Shown piece by piece: positions 45,148 to 54,062 of a stretch of 64,000 nt of DNA; the first letter of the stretch is position 1; every line of letters begins with the position of its first letter. The notes below the pieces were generated by a model. It made no database searches and was not told the origin of the DNA. It saw only the letters and a list, made by a program, of their open reading frames with translations. A program made the translations under genes and the position numbers. The stretch covers positions 1-64,000 of the forward strand of contig QKCJ01000005.1 in assembly GCA_003245715.1 (NCBI GenBank), given 5' to 3'. The DNA comes from a bacterium (lineage in GTDB: Bacteria; Planctomycetota; SZUA-567).

Positions 45148-45726
45148 GTGGCTGTACTTAAAGCTGAAAAACGAGAAGGTACCGGTAAGTATGTTGCATT
45201 TGATCTGCGCAAGGAAGGCATGCTTCCTGCTGTTTATTACGGCAAAGGCGTGGAGAATATGAATCTTGCTGTTAACGAGAAGGAACTTTACGAACTGATT
45301 ATTTCTGGTGAACGTATTGTTGATCTTGATATTGCTGGCGAAATGAAGAAGGCGGTTTTGAAGGATGTTCAGCACGAATCTATCGGTGAAGGTCTGCTTC
45401 ACGCTGATTTCCGTGCTATCGATGAAAATACTGCCGTTCACGTTGATGTTTCTGTTGAACTGGTTGGTGAAGCCAAGGGGGCTGGTCTTGGCGGTGTTGT
45501 TGAGCTTGAGCTTCACACAGTTTCAGTTGAATGTCTTCCGGCAAACCTTCCGGAAGTTGTTAATCTTGACATCTCAACACTTGGCCTCAACGAAGTATGG
45601 CACGTTACCAACCTTCCTGCGCTCAAGGGTGTTAAATATATGACCTCTGCTGACAGTGTTGTTGTTACCTGCCACGCTCCGCACAAGCAGGAAGAAGCGG
45701 CTGAAAGTGAAACAGCTGCTGAGTAG
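45148..45726 (+). CDS. rplY: 50S ribosomal protein L25 (CTC form)
   Basis: A 192-aa 5S rRNA-binding protein with the L25 domain (about 1-92; G-K-Y-V-A-F-D-L-R-K-E-G-M-L-P-A-V-Y-Y-G) and the C-terminal CTC beta domain (about 95-182), then a short acidic tail. Start at GTG 45148: AAGGAG lies seven bases upstream, whereas the open frame from 45064 overlaps prs and adds residues that do not fit the family. Confidence 0.95.
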   Translation: MAVLKAEKREGTGKYVAFDLRKEGMLPAVYYGKGVENMNLAVNEKELYELIISGERIVDLDIAGEMKKAVLKDVQHESIGEGLLHADFRAIDENTAVHVDVSVELVGEAKGAGLGGVVELELHTVSVECLPANLPEVVNLDISTLGLNEVWHVTNLPALKGVKYMTSADSVVVTCHAPHKQEEAAESETAAE

Positions 45727-45732
45727 TGTTGC

Positions 45733-46311
45733 ATGAAGATAATTGTCTGTCTGGGTAATCCCGGTAGTAAATACGAGAATACCCGCCATAATATTGGTTT
45801 TATGGTTGCTGATCGGATGGCTGATGATTCCGGTTTAAAGTGGCAGGCGGGGGTTAACTCACATTTTATCCGACTTGGTGAGATGCTGATAGTAAAACCC
45901 ATGACTTATATGAATAATTCCGGTGAGATATTTGCACATCTGCCGGAATTTCCTGAGCCTGAAAGTGTGCTGGTTGTGGTGGATGAGGTTAATCTGTCTC
46001 TTGGACGGATGCGCTTTCGGGGGAGTGGTTCTGACGGCGGGCATAACGGCCTTAAGTCAATAGAGTGGTCGCTGGAGTCGCGAAAATATCATCGCTTGCG
46101 AATTGGTGTTGGAGCAGACGAACCTGTTACCGGTGAAGAGTTGATTGATTTTGTCCTTGGTGATTTTTATGAGGATGAAAGAGAACTTCTTACAAAGGTT
46201 ATCGGTGTGGCGGCTGAGAGTATTTCTGTCTGGGAGCGTGAGGGGGTAATTACAGCTCAGGACAGGTATAACGGACTTGATCTGCATGAAGCGAAAAGCA
46301 GTGGGTCTTAA
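45733..46311 (+). CDS. pth: Peptidyl-tRNA hydrolase
   Basis: A 192-aa enzyme that frees tRNA from peptidyl-tRNA dropped by ribosomes. Family motifs: L-G-N-P-G-S-K-Y (about 7-14), T-R-H-N-I-G-F with catalytic His (about 20), M-T-Y-M-N-N-S-G (about 58-65), V-V-D-E-V-N-L with the partner Asp, and the tRNA-binding G-S-D-G-G-H-N-G-L-K-S-I. It begins 6 bp after rplY. Confidence 0.96.
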   Translation: MKIIVCLGNPGSKYENTRHNIGFMVADRMADDSGLKWQAGVNSHFIRLGEMLIVKPMTYMNNSGEIFAHLPEFPEPESVLVVVDEVNLSLGRMRFRGSGSDGGHNGLKSIEWSLESRKYHRLRIGVGADEPVTGEELIDFVLGDFYEDERELLTKVIGVAAESISVWEREGVITAQDRYNGLDLHEAKSSGS

Positions 46312-46361
46312 TTAGGAATTTAAAATTAATTTATTTTACTCTGATAAATGGAGGAAGTGCG

Positions 46362-46700
46362 GTGGCGCAGAAATTGTATGAAGCTATGTTTATTGTTGAC
46401 AGCAACAAGGCTCGTGAAGACTATTCAAAGATGGAAGAGATCTGCCTTAGCACAATCACCCGTCACGGCGGTGAGATTGTAAAGGCTGTCAAGTGGGATG
46501 ACCGTCGTCTGGCTTATGAGATCGAAAAGGTCAAGCGCGGTACTTATATTCTTGTTCACTTCAACGGTGAAGGCGAGGCTCTTGCCAAGATCGACCGTCA
46601 GGTTCAGCTTAACGACCAGATTCTGCGTTGCCTGATTACCATTGACGAAGATGGCATCGAGACTGAAACCGGTTCACAGGCCAAGGAAGAGACTGCCTGA
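46362..46700 (+). CDS. rpsF: 30S ribosomal protein S6
   Basis: A 112-aa S6 with Y-E-A-M-F-I-V, the K-W-D-D-R-R-L-A-Y-E-I strand and a short acidic tail (G-S-Q-A-K-E-E-T-A). Start is GTG 46362 behind GGAGG. It binds with S18 in the 30S platform; the genes are three apart in the rpsF-ssb-rpsR-rplI cluster. Confidence 0.95.
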   Translation: MAQKLYEAMFIVDSNKAREDYSKMEEICLSTITRHGGEIVKAVKWDDRRLAYEIEKVKRGTYILVHFNGEGEALAKIDRQVQLNDQILRCLITIDEDGIETETGSQAKEETA

Positions 46701-46757
46701 GTCTGAGTCCTGTTATTTTTATTCTAAATTCAGGGATTATGGCAGAAGGAGGAGAGT

Positions 46758-47273
46758 GTGGCCGGATATTTTAATAAAGTAATATTGATGGGCAATCTGG
46801 TTCGCGACCCTGAGCTTCGCTATACCCCTCAGGGAACTGCGGTAACTGACATTACTCTGGCAATCAATGATACCCGCTCCAAGAACAATCAGAATAATAG
46901 TGCAACATTTGTTGATGTTACACTGTGGGACAGGGCGGCGGAGGTTGTTTGCGAGTATATGCACAAGGGTAGCTCGATACTTGTTGAAGGACGTCTGGTT
47001 ACAGACCGCTGGGAGGATCGCGAGAGCGGTAAGCGTATGAGCAAGCTGAAAGTTGTTGCCAATACCTTCCAGTTTACAGACAGTAAAGGTGGTGGTTCTG
47101 ATGAATATGGCGCGCCAGCCCCTTCCGGTGGCGGATACCAGCGCAGTAATCAGCAACAAGGCCGTCCGCAGCAGAGAGGTGGCGGCGGAGACTATATGCC
47201 TCCGCAGTCACACCCTGATGATGACTTTGATCCTTCAGGTTTTTCAGACGGTGGCGACGATATACCGTTTTAA
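46758..47273 (+). CDS. ssb: Single-stranded DNA-binding protein
   Basis: A 171-aa SSB. OB fold (about 1-108: N-K-V-I-L-M-G-N-L-V-R-D-P-E-L-R-Y and the S-I-L-V-E-G-R-L strand), a Gly/Gln/Ser-rich flexible linker (about 110-155), and the conserved acidic tip D-D-I-P-F that recruits replication and repair proteins. GTG start after AAGGAGG. It lies between rpsF and rpsR, the standard place. Confidence 0.96.
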   Translation: MAGYFNKVILMGNLVRDPELRYTPQGTAVTDITLAINDTRSKNNQNNSATFVDVTLWDRAAEVVCEYMHKGSSILVEGRLVTDRWEDRESGKRMSKLKVVANTFQFTDSKGGGSDEYGAPAPSGGGYQRSNQQQGRPQQRGGGGDYMPPQSHPDDDFDPSGFSDGGDDIPF

Positions 47274-47372
47274 CAAATATAAACTTGTCAGGTTTTATGC
47301 AGTTCAAACTTAAGCCCTGGCAGATATGAATTAAATTTAACATTTTTAAAATATTATTTTGGAGGAATTATC

Positions 47373-47579
47373 ATGGCAAAAGACTTTGAACCGGTAAGAG
47401 ACCGTCTGGACGGGGTCGAGATCAATTACAAGGACATCAACCTGCTTAACAAGTATGTCTCTTCACAGGGTAAAATCTTTGATGCAAAGCGCACAGGCAC
47501 CAGCTCAAAGCACCAGCGTCGTCTGGCTCAGGCCGTAAAGCGTGCACGTTTTCTGGCTTTGATGAAGTACAGCGGCTGA
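47373..47579 (+). CDS. rpsR: 30S ribosomal protein S18
   Basis: A 68-aa S18 with the core I-N-Y-K-D-I-N-L-L-N-K-Y-V-S and the basic helix R-R-L-A-Q-A-V-K-R-A-R-F-L-A-L. No cysteine zinc motif at the N-terminus. GGAGGAA precedes the ATG. Confidence 0.96.
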   Translation: MAKDFEPVRDRLDGVEINYKDINLLNKYVSSQGKIFDAKRTGTSSKHQRRLAQAVKRARFLALMKYSG

Positions 47580-47618
47580 GAATTTCAAGGTTAATAATTA
47601 ATTATAAAGGATATAGCG

Positions 47619-48125
47619 ATGAAATTATTGCTTAAGAGTGAGGTTAAAAACCTGGGACGCGCCGGGGATATTGTCGAGGTAAAAGACGGCTATGGTCGTA
47701 ATTTTCTTGTTCCGCAGGGACTTGCCATGCAGGTTACTGCAGCCAACATCAAGACTATTGAAGCTGAGAAGGCTCGTCTGAAGGCTGTTGAAGCTGAACT
47801 TGTTGTCAAGCTCAAGGAAGTTGCTGAGCGCATCAACAATGTTGATATTACCATTTCTGCACTGGTATCAGATGGCGAGAGCCTTTATGGTGCAGTTCAG
47901 CCACGCGAGATTTGCGATGCTCTCATGGCTGAAGGCATCGAGATTGATTCAGATTACATTTCACCTGATAAACCTCTCAAGAAACTTGGCGTACACCGCG
48001 TACCGGTCAAGCTTCATCCAGAGGTTATTGCCGAGCTTAAGGTCTGGGTTGTTGAGAAGAAAGACCCTAACGCAAAGGTTGAAGAGGATGAAGTTGCTGA
48101 AGAGGCAACTGAAGCTGCAGAATAG
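47619..48125 (+). CDS. rplI: 50S ribosomal protein L9
   Basis: A 168-aa L9: N-terminal domain with L-G-R-A-G-D-I-V-E-V-K-D-G-Y-G-R-N-F-L-V-P (about 11-31), the long central helix (about 42-75), the C-terminal domain (about 80-150), then an acidic Glu/Ala tail of about 20 residues. AAAGGA lies before the ATG, and a strong terminator follows the gene. Confidence 0.96.
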   Translation: MKLLLKSEVKNLGRAGDIVEVKDGYGRNFLVPQGLAMQVTAANIKTIEAEKARLKAVEAELVVKLKEVAERINNVDITISALVSDGESLYGAVQPREICDALMAEGIEIDSDYISPDKPLKKLGVHRVPVKLHPEVIAELKVWVVEKKDPNAKVEEDEVAEEATEAAE

Positions 48126-48196
48126 TTTCTTCTGTAAAATTATAATTGCCTGTTTCCGGTTAACCTGCCTTGCAGGTGATACTTGCAGGTATCATT

Positions 48197-48230
48197 AAAT
48201 ACTCCGGCTCTGATTGCCGGAGTATTTTTT
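48197..48230 (+). terminator. Terminator after rplI
   Basis: Perfect 12-bp stem AAATACTCCGGC / GCCGGAGTATTT with a 7-base loop and a T run. It ends the ribosomal cluster ahead of dnaB. Confidence 0.88.
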
Positions 48231-48297
48231 TAACTTTGCCTTTACAACAAACGCTCTTGCGATATATTTAATGTATTACTGGGATCAGGAAGATTAA

Positions 48298-49674
48298 ATG
48301 GAAGATAATAACGAAGACGCCGGGCTAAAACGCTTGCCGCATAACCTTGAGGCAGAGCAGGGGGTAATTGGCGGTCTGCTTTTATCACCAGACCGTTTTG
48401 ATTCCATTGAAGGCCGGGTTGAACCTGATGACTTTTATAATAAAGCCTATGGTATAATCTTCGACACAATGCTGGAGATGAATAAAGCCGGAAAGCCTAT
48501 TGACATTCTTCTTCTTCGCGATGAACTTGAGCGCAAGAATCAGCTTCAGCTTGCCGGCGGCGCGGCAGGGCTTGCGTCTTTAACTGACTCAGTTCCTACC
48601 GGCGCCAACGTTGAGTATTACGGCGGGATTGTTCGAGACTACTCTAATCGCCGGCGACTTATCAAAGCGGCGACAGATATTGTCGAAAGCGCTACAAGCG
48701 GGGCAGGTGGCGGCAGTGACGATCTTCTTGATAATGCGGAACGTTCAATCTTTCAGATTGCTGAACGTGGCACAACCAATGAACCTGACCCGATGTCAAA
48801 TATCATCAAGGAAGCGTGGGCGCGGATTGAAGCTTACGCCAACAGCCGTGATGCGGTGCATGGGGTTATGACCAACTACTTCGAGCTTGACCAGATGCTT
48901 ACCGGCCTGCATGGAGGTGAAATGCTTATCATTGCGGGGCGTCCGTCTATGGGTAAGAGTACCTTTGCGCTTAATCTGGGGCGCAAGGTTGCAGTTGAGA
49001 ATAATCAGGCGGTTGCGATCTATTCGCTGGAAATGACCGCCGTTAACATGGCAACCAACATTTTGTCAGCCCACGCAAAAATTGACGCACAGAAAATGCG
49101 TAAGGGTGAGATGAATGCAGAAGAGTATGCCCACCTCGGGCGCAGTATTAGCTCGCTGGCGCACGCTCCGATCTTTATCGATGATTCCTCGCTTCTGACA
49201 ATTTCCGAACTGCGCGGCAAGACCAGACGACTCAAGAAAAAACATGATATCCAGATGGTGGTTATCGACTATCTGCAGTTGATGACCGGTTCTTCTGCGG
49301 CACAATCGCGAAGCCGTGAGCAGGAAGTCAGTGAAATCTCGCGTGGTATCAAGGCTCTGGCGAAAGAACTTGATATCCCGATTATCGCACTTTCACAGCT
49401 CAGCCGTAAACCTGAAGGCCGTTCAACGCCACGACCAATTATGTCCGACCTTCGAGAATCTGGTGCTATCGAACAGGATGCCGACGTTATCATGCTTCTG
49501 CACCGCCCAGATTATTACAATCCGGAAGATGCTCCCGGGCAGGCTGAGGTTATTATCGCCAAGCAGCGTAATGGGCCGACTGGAACGGTAAATCTCGCCT
49601 TTATCAAAAATCAGCTGCGCTTTGAACCATTGAGCTTGAGACCTGAGGATGGGATTACAGCAGATGAGTTGTAA
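48298..49674 (+). CDS. dnaB: Replicative DNA helicase DnaB
   Basis: A 458-aa hexameric helicase. N-terminal domain (about 1-115; P-H-N-L-E-A-E-Q-G-V-I-G-G-L-L), linker, and RecA-like domain with Walker A G-R-P-S-M-G-K-S (about 217-224), the H1a/H2 strands, V-V-I-D-Y-L-Q-L-M (about 320-328), S-Q-L-S-R and S-D-L-R-E-S-G-A-I-E-Q-D-A-D-V-I. Length is normal and no intein is present. AGGAAG precedes the ATG. The rplI-dnaB pairing is conserved, here with a terminator between. The following 188 bp (49675-49862) are AT-rich with nothing I can name. Confidence 0.97.
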   Translation: MEDNNEDAGLKRLPHNLEAEQGVIGGLLLSPDRFDSIEGRVEPDDFYNKAYGIIFDTMLEMNKAGKPIDILLLRDELERKNQLQLAGGAAGLASLTDSVPTGANVEYYGGIVRDYSNRRRLIKAATDIVESATSGAGGGSDDLLDNAERSIFQIAERGTTNEPDPMSNIIKEAWARIEAYANSRDAVHGVMTNYFELDQMLTGLHGGEMLIIAGRPSMGKSTFALNLGRKVAVENNQAVAIYSLEMTAVNMATNILSAHAKIDAQKMRKGEMNAEEYAHLGRSISSLAHAPIFIDDSSLLTISELRGKTRRLKKKHDIQMVVIDYLQLMTGSSAAQSRSREQEVSEISRGIKALAKELDIPIIALSQLSRKPEGRSTPRPIMSDLRESGAIEQDADVIMLLHRPDYYNPEDAPGQAEVIIAKQRNGPTGTVNLAFIKNQLRFEPLSLRPEDGITADEL

Positions 49675-49862
49675 AATTATATCTAGTTTGTGAATTATTT
49701 TTTTTCAGATAAAAATGTTTTTATTGATAAAAAATACTCGACGAAAATTTTTCAAAAATTATAATGCATTTATATTCAGTGTTAATATATCATTTTTTAT
49801 GTCAATCTTAGTGCTACACATTAATATTGTGCCAGGTTCATAATTCAGGGGGCAAGTTGATT

Positions 49863-50372
49863 ATGGCTTCAAATCCTACTGAGCAGAGCGGTGAAAATAC
49901 TGTTGCTGAATTTTCCCGTGGGGGAAAGTATCTGACCTTTGCGTTGGCAGATGAGGATTATGGTGTTGAGATAATGTTGGTCCGGGAAATTCTCGGCATT
50001 CTTCCAATAACCCTCGTACCTCAGACACCTCCTTTTGTCCGTGGTGTCATCAATCTCCGTGGCAAAGTTATTCCGGTGATTGACCTGAGGGTGAAGTTCG
50101 GTATGCCAGCGCGGGAATACGACAAAGAGACCTGTGTTATTGTGGTTGAAGTCAGCGGTGTTCAAATGGGTGTTATCGTTGACAGGGTGCAGGAGGTTAT
50201 CGATATTGAGGAGAGTGAGATTGAGAACTCGCCTAATTTCGGCCTCAAGATTGATACCGAGCTGATTCTCGGTATGGGCAAGAAGAATGGTGAAGTTAAG
50301 ATCCTGCTCGACATTCAACGGGTTATTAACAGTGAGGATCTTGTATGGGGGCATAAATCTTCAGGTGAATAG
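49863..50372 (+). CDS. cheW: Chemotaxis coupling protein CheW
   Basis: A 169-aa CheW linking chemoreceptors to CheA. It has the two five-stranded beta-barrel subdomains: Y-L-T-F-A-L-A-D-E-D-Y-G-V-E-I, V-R-E-I-L-G, V-R-G-V-I-N-L-R-G-K-V-I-P-V-I-D-L-R, and G-V-I-V-D-R-V-Q-E-V. The ATG 49863 has an AGGGGGC tract upstream; the frame is open 36 bases more. It is 63 bp before a chemoreceptor gene and likely cotranscribed. No cheA, cheR or cheB gene is in this window. Confidence 0.94.
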   Translation: MASNPTEQSGENTVAEFSRGGKYLTFALADEDYGVEIMLVREILGILPITLVPQTPPFVRGVINLRGKVIPVIDLRVKFGMPAREYDKETCVIVVEVSGVQMGVIVDRVQEVIDIEESEIENSPNFGLKIDTELILGMGKKNGEVKILLDIQRVINSEDLVWGHKSSGE

Positions 50373-50435
50373 CCGATGTGAATTGTAATTTATTTCTGAT
50401 TTTTTTCAGAATTTTTATATTTTAAGGAGTTGTTA

Positions 50436-52439
50436 ATGAAACTCGGTACAAAAATAATTCTTGGATTTCTCGGTGTGGTCCTGATTGCAATTATTCTCGG
50501 TGTTATAGCAATATACCAGATGAGTTTGGTAACGGAGCGTTCAACAATCCTGTCACAGCAGTATATACCGGAAGTCAATCATATGTCAGGCATCACTCGC
50601 AGTGTTTATGAGATGCGCATGGATTTTATCCGCCTTATGCTGACACGTGATAAAGAGTATTACGATTCACTGGCAAAGAAGCACGCCGCAATCACGGGGC
50701 AGCTTAGTGATTTTGATGCTCTTCTGGATAAATCGCCTGATCTTGTAAAAGGTAAAATCGCCAGTGATAAACTCGAAAAAGAGACCAGCAACTACTGGAA
50801 ATCCACAGTTGAGATGAATAACAATGCTCAGAAGATGAATGAAAACTTCCAGACACTTGTAAAAGAAGGCGGAATATACATTGCTAATTGTGAAGAGCTA
50901 ATCAAACGCAAATATAATTATCTTGAATCAATCACAAAAGACACAGACCCAATGGAAGTCAAGCCTGTCACTCATATTCTTAAACTTGCCGAGACGGTAA
51001 GAAATCTTGGCATGAGCATGCGTCTGGCTTCAGCATCAGCGATGTATAATAATGACCCGGACAGGTTGGCTGAGGCGAAGGTTGAAAACTTCAAGAAGAT
51101 TGATGAAGCAGTTGCGGAATTACTCCAGATTGCTACAGATAAGAATGACATCAGCAACGTCGAGACTCTTAAAACAGCGGCTGCGGGCTACTCCAAGGGT
51201 CTTACCGATTTTCTTTCAAACTGGAAAAAGGTCTTCCTTGCCCGTGACAAGGCAACTGCTGCAGGTAATGAGGTGATGTCGGTTACTCTTGATACATCAA
51301 ATGCGGCCGCTGATGGCTGTACAAAGATGTCAAAGGAGGCTATTGACGCACTTGCTCAAGCCAGAATTGTTCTTATCATTGGGCTTGCTGCTGCAGCTGT
51401 TATTGGTTTACTCCTTGCCCTTGGCATCACCAGCGGCATTACCAAACCGATCAACCGCATTATCATGAATCTCAACGAAGCCGGTGAACAGGTTGCGGCT
51501 GCATCCGGTCAGATTTCTTCTGCCAGCCAGAGCCTTGCCGAGGGGGCAACTCAACAGGCCGCCTCACTTGAGGAAAGCTCATCTGCTCTTGAAGAGATGG
51601 CCTCAATGACCCGCCAGAATGCCGATAATGCCGGTAACGCCAACCAGATGATGAGTGAAACTCAGAATCAGGTCTCAAATGGTGCAGATGCTGTCCGCAA
51701 TATGTCAAAAGCTATGGACGAGATCAACGACTCATCCGAACAGATCAGCCGCATCATTAAAACAATTGAAGAAATCGCGTTCCAGACCAATCTGCTTGCT
51801 CTTAACGCAGCTGTTGAAGCTGCGCGTGCCGGTGATGCAGGTAAGGGTTTTGCGGTTGTTGCTGATGAAGTCCGCAACCTTGCTCAGCGTTCAGCTCAGG
51901 CTGCCCGTGATACGGCTGAGCTTATTGAAAGTACCGTTGCCAGAGTTAAGAATGGTACTGAGATCGTTCAGCAGCTTCAGGAAAGTTTTGGTGAGGTTGA
52001 GACGGCTTCGGGGTCTGTTGCTGATCTTATCAATGAAATCAGTGCGGCTTCAAATGAACAGGCACAGGGGGTTGACCAGGTTAACACAGCTGTTGCCCAG
52101 ATGGACAAAGTTACACAGACAAACGCTGCTAATGCTGAAGAGTCTGCTTCTGCGTCTGAAGAGCTTAATGCTCAGGCAGAACAGCTTAAGAGCCTTGTCG
52201 CCGAGCTTGTAGTCCTCGTTCAGGGGGCAGGGCAGGAGGTTGCAAGCCATACACGTTTGGCCCCTGTCGTAAAGTCTGCACCGGTACGAGCAAGAATCGC
52301 CTCAACATCAACAGCCAAGCATATTTCACACAGACCCTCATCCGCAGCTCCGGTAAAGCCCGTTAAGTCCGGCCCCAATCTGGTCAAGCCAAATCAGGTT
52401 ATTCCGTTTGATGATGATGATGATTTTGAAGATTTCTAA
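50436..52439 (+). CDS. Methyl-accepting chemotaxis protein with a helical (HBM-like) sensor
   Basis: A 667-aa chemoreceptor. Membrane helix (about 6-28), an all-helical periplasmic sensor of about 275 residues without Cache strands, resembling the helical-bimodular type, second membrane helix (about 310-332), then almost directly the signalling domain with [16 protein letters not shown]; a full HAMP is not evident. The tail ends D-D-D-D-D-F-E-D-F, matching the aromatic CheR-binding pentapeptide. ATG 50436 has AAGGAG six bases before it. Sits directly after cheW. Confidence 0.93.
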   Translation: MKLGTKIILGFLGVVLIAIILGVIAIYQMSLVTERSTILSQQYIPEVNHMSGITRSVYEMRMDFIRLMLTRDKEYYDSLAKKHAAITGQLSDFDALLDKSPDLVKGKIASDKLEKETSNYWKSTVEMNNNAQKMNENFQTLVKEGGIYIANCEELIKRKYNYLESITKDTDPMEVKPVTHILKLAETVRNLGMSMRLASASAMYNNDPDRLAEAKVENFKKIDEAVAELLQIATDKNDISNVETLKTAAAGYSKGLTDFLSNWKKVFLARDKATAAGNEVMSVTLDTSNAAADGCTKMSKEAIDALAQARIVLIIGLAAAAVIGLLLALGITSGITKPINRIIMNLNEAGEQVAAASGQISSASQSLAEGATQQAASLEESSSALEEMASMTRQNADNAGNANQMMSETQNQVSNGADAVRNMSKAMDEINDSSEQISRIIKTIEEIAFQTNLLALNAAVEAARAGDAGKGFAVVADEVRNLAQRSAQAARDTAELIESTVARVKNGTEIVQQLQESFGEVETASGSVADLINEISAASNEQAQGVDQVNTAVAQMDKVTQTNAANAEESASASEELNAQAEQLKSLVAELVVLVQGAGQEVASHTRLAPVVKSAPVRARIASTSTAKHISHRPSSAAPVKPVKSGPNLVKPNQVIPFDDDDDFEDF

Positions 52440-52483
52440 GGATACCTTTGACCTTTTGCCGATAAATTCATACTGAGGTAAAA

Positions 52484-53242
52484 ATGCAAGATGTAAATCG
52501 CGGCTGGTATTGCGATGACAGTTTCTGGAAAGAGTTTCACGAATATATTTTCGATGAACAGAAGGAACTAAATGCCAGAATTGAAGTTGACTCGATTATC
52601 GAACTGACAGGGGTCAGATCTGGCTCACTGCTTGATATGCCCTGCGGACCAGGGCGTCATAGTGTCATCTTTGCCGGTTACGGTTTCAAAGTTACCGGTG
52701 TTGATATCAATAACCGCTTACTTGATCTTGCTTCAGAACGTGCTAGGCGCAACAAATGCGTAATTGATCTTATTCAGGCTGATATGCGAAATCTAGAGCT
52801 TGAAGATGAATTTGATCTTGCAATAAATATGTTTACTTCGCTCGGTTATTACAATGACTATCAGGAAGACCTTAAGGTTGTCCGCAATATCCGTAATAGC
52901 CTTAAATCTGGCGGTATCGCTTTTTTCGAGATGTCAGGGCGTGAAGTATTGAAGCGTAATTTTCGGCCGCTGATTGTTGAGCGCGGCAAGAGCGGTGTCA
53001 GAGTTGAGAAGAATATTGAATCCTCGCTCGACTGGAAAAAAGTCAGAAATACCTGGGTCCTGTATTATCCCGGCGGTAAACAAACGCGTTGCTGTTTTGA
53101 ACAGACTATTTATTCTGCTGATGAACTTCAGGCACTTCTGAATGATGCCGGGTTTACAAAAGTTGAGATTTTCGGTTCAATAGCTGGTGATAGCTATGAT
53201 GATGGTGCTAAACGGTTAATAGCTATTGCTGTGAGAAATTGA
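52484..53242 (+). CDS. Class I SAM-dependent methyltransferase
   Basis: A 252-aa methyltransferase. The SAM-binding motif I is L-L-D-M-P-C-G-P-G-R-H-S (about 42-53), followed by V-T-G-V-D-I-N (about 63-69) and a D-M-R-N-L motif II. A later strand (N-M-F-T-S-L-G-Y-Y) resembles small-molecule methyltransferases of the YdaC type. The substrate is unknown. It starts 44 bp after the chemoreceptor gene and may be cotranscribed. No CheR-like domain is present. Confidence 0.87.
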   Translation: MQDVNRGWYCDDSFWKEFHEYIFDEQKELNARIEVDSIIELTGVRSGSLLDMPCGPGRHSVIFAGYGFKVTGVDINNRLLDLASERARRNKCVIDLIQADMRNLELEDEFDLAINMFTSLGYYNDYQEDLKVVRNIRNSLKSGGIAFFEMSGREVLKRNFRPLIVERGKSGVRVEKNIESSLDWKKVRNTWVLYYPGGKQTRCCFEQTIYSADELQALLNDAGFTKVEIFGSIAGDSYDDGAKRLIAIAVRN

Positions 53243-53286
53243 TAAAAATTTATTTATATTTTTTCATTACAAACTTTTTTTTGTGC

Positions 53287-53314
53287 TTGAAATTGCTATT
53301 AAAAATTGTATATA
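53287..53314 (+). promoter_or_regulatory. Putative promoter of the ATP synthase operon
   Basis: TTGAAA at 53287-53292, a 16-bp spacer and TATATA at 53309-53314, in a very AT-rich stretch. A TATAGA two bases later is an alternative -10. Only about 13 bases would separate the start site from the first ATG. Confidence 0.5.
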
Positions 53315-53333
53315 GATATTTAATTATTTATTT

Positions 53334-53618
53334 ATGAGCTCTGATCGAGAACTTAATGTTTTGTGGAAGCACCTTCGTTTTGTCTCGATTCTTGGCATCG
53401 TGATGACTTTTTCTGTTGTTATTTTTTTTACTATCGGTTATTTTCTTAATTCGTACTTAAACTTGGGTTCATGGATTGTAATTGTTTTTATTTTTCTTGG
53501 AGCTGGTTTGGGGTTGTTCTGGGCTTATCGCCGAATTGCAGCAATGTTAAAAGAGTTGACTGCACAAGAGCAGAAAAAGGCGAATGGTGAAAGTGACAGC
53601 AGTGTTATTGATCTGTGA
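53334..53618 (+). CDS. AtpZ/AtpQ-like small membrane protein of the ATP synthase operon
   Basis: A 94-aa protein with two membrane segments (about 18-41 and 48-68) joined by a tight turn, then a charged tail. This matches the small F-ATPase assembly proteins (AtpZ/AtpQ type) found at the head of many Na+ or H+ ATPase operons, often with AtpI. No clear ribosome-binding site precedes the ATG, and the predicted leader is very short, so it may be translated from a nearly leaderless mRNA. Confidence 0.72.
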   Translation: MSSDRELNVLWKHLRFVSILGIVMTFSVVIFFTIGYFLNSYLNLGSWIVIVFIFLGAGLGLFWAYRRIAAMLKELTAQEQKKANGESDSSVIDL

Positions 53619-53648
53619 TAGTTTGTTTGCAATTATTCTGAGTGCCTG

Positions 53649-54062
53649 ATGGACGACTTTATAAAATTTCAAAGAAAAATCCTGCTTGCAATAGCTTCGG
53701 TTGATTTGATTGCGGCGGTTATTCTTTATCTTCTGATGCCCGAGCGGTGGTTTTTTGCTACTGGGGTGATTCTGGGTGGAATTGGCGGATTGGTTGTTTA
53801 TCGCCTGAAAGTTCTTTCTGTCTATAAATTTGCGCAGAGCCCTGAATCTGCCACTGTCAAGAGCGGTTTTTACGGCATGGCGGTGATGGTTGGGGTTATT
53901 GTTGTATGCATATTAGTAAATAAGCTGTCCGGAATAGAGATTTTCAGCAAATGGACAGTTCTGGCGGGTTTGATTGTGCCGAATATCGTTTTGGTGCTTT
54001 ACAGTTTTTTCTGCCCACAGAAACCGATAATAAATAACGAGGAGGATTCAGGTGAAGCATAA
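53649..54062 (+). CDS. atpI: AtpI-like protein of the ATP synthase operon
   Basis: A 137-aa protein with four membrane segments (about 11-29, 33-52, 75-94, 103-124). Its size, topology and place match AtpI, a helper proposed to assist assembly of the c ring. The first few residues after each helix are not strongly conserved, so the family call rests mainly on context. Its 3' end overlaps atpB by 11 bases. Confidence 0.72.
   Translation: MDDFIKFQRKILLAIASVDLIAAVILYLLMPERWFFATGVILGGIGGLVVYRLKVLSVYKFAQSPESATVKSGFYGMAVMVGVIVVCILVNKLSGIEIFSKWTVLAGLIVPNIVLVLYSFFCPQKPIINNEEDSGEA

Noticed and set aside
53334-53618. Magnesium transporter identity for the first atp-operon gene
   Set aside because: Some relatives of AtpZ/AtpQ are described as Mg2+/Ca2+ transport helpers, but nothing in this sequence shows transport; kept as an operon-associated membrane protein.
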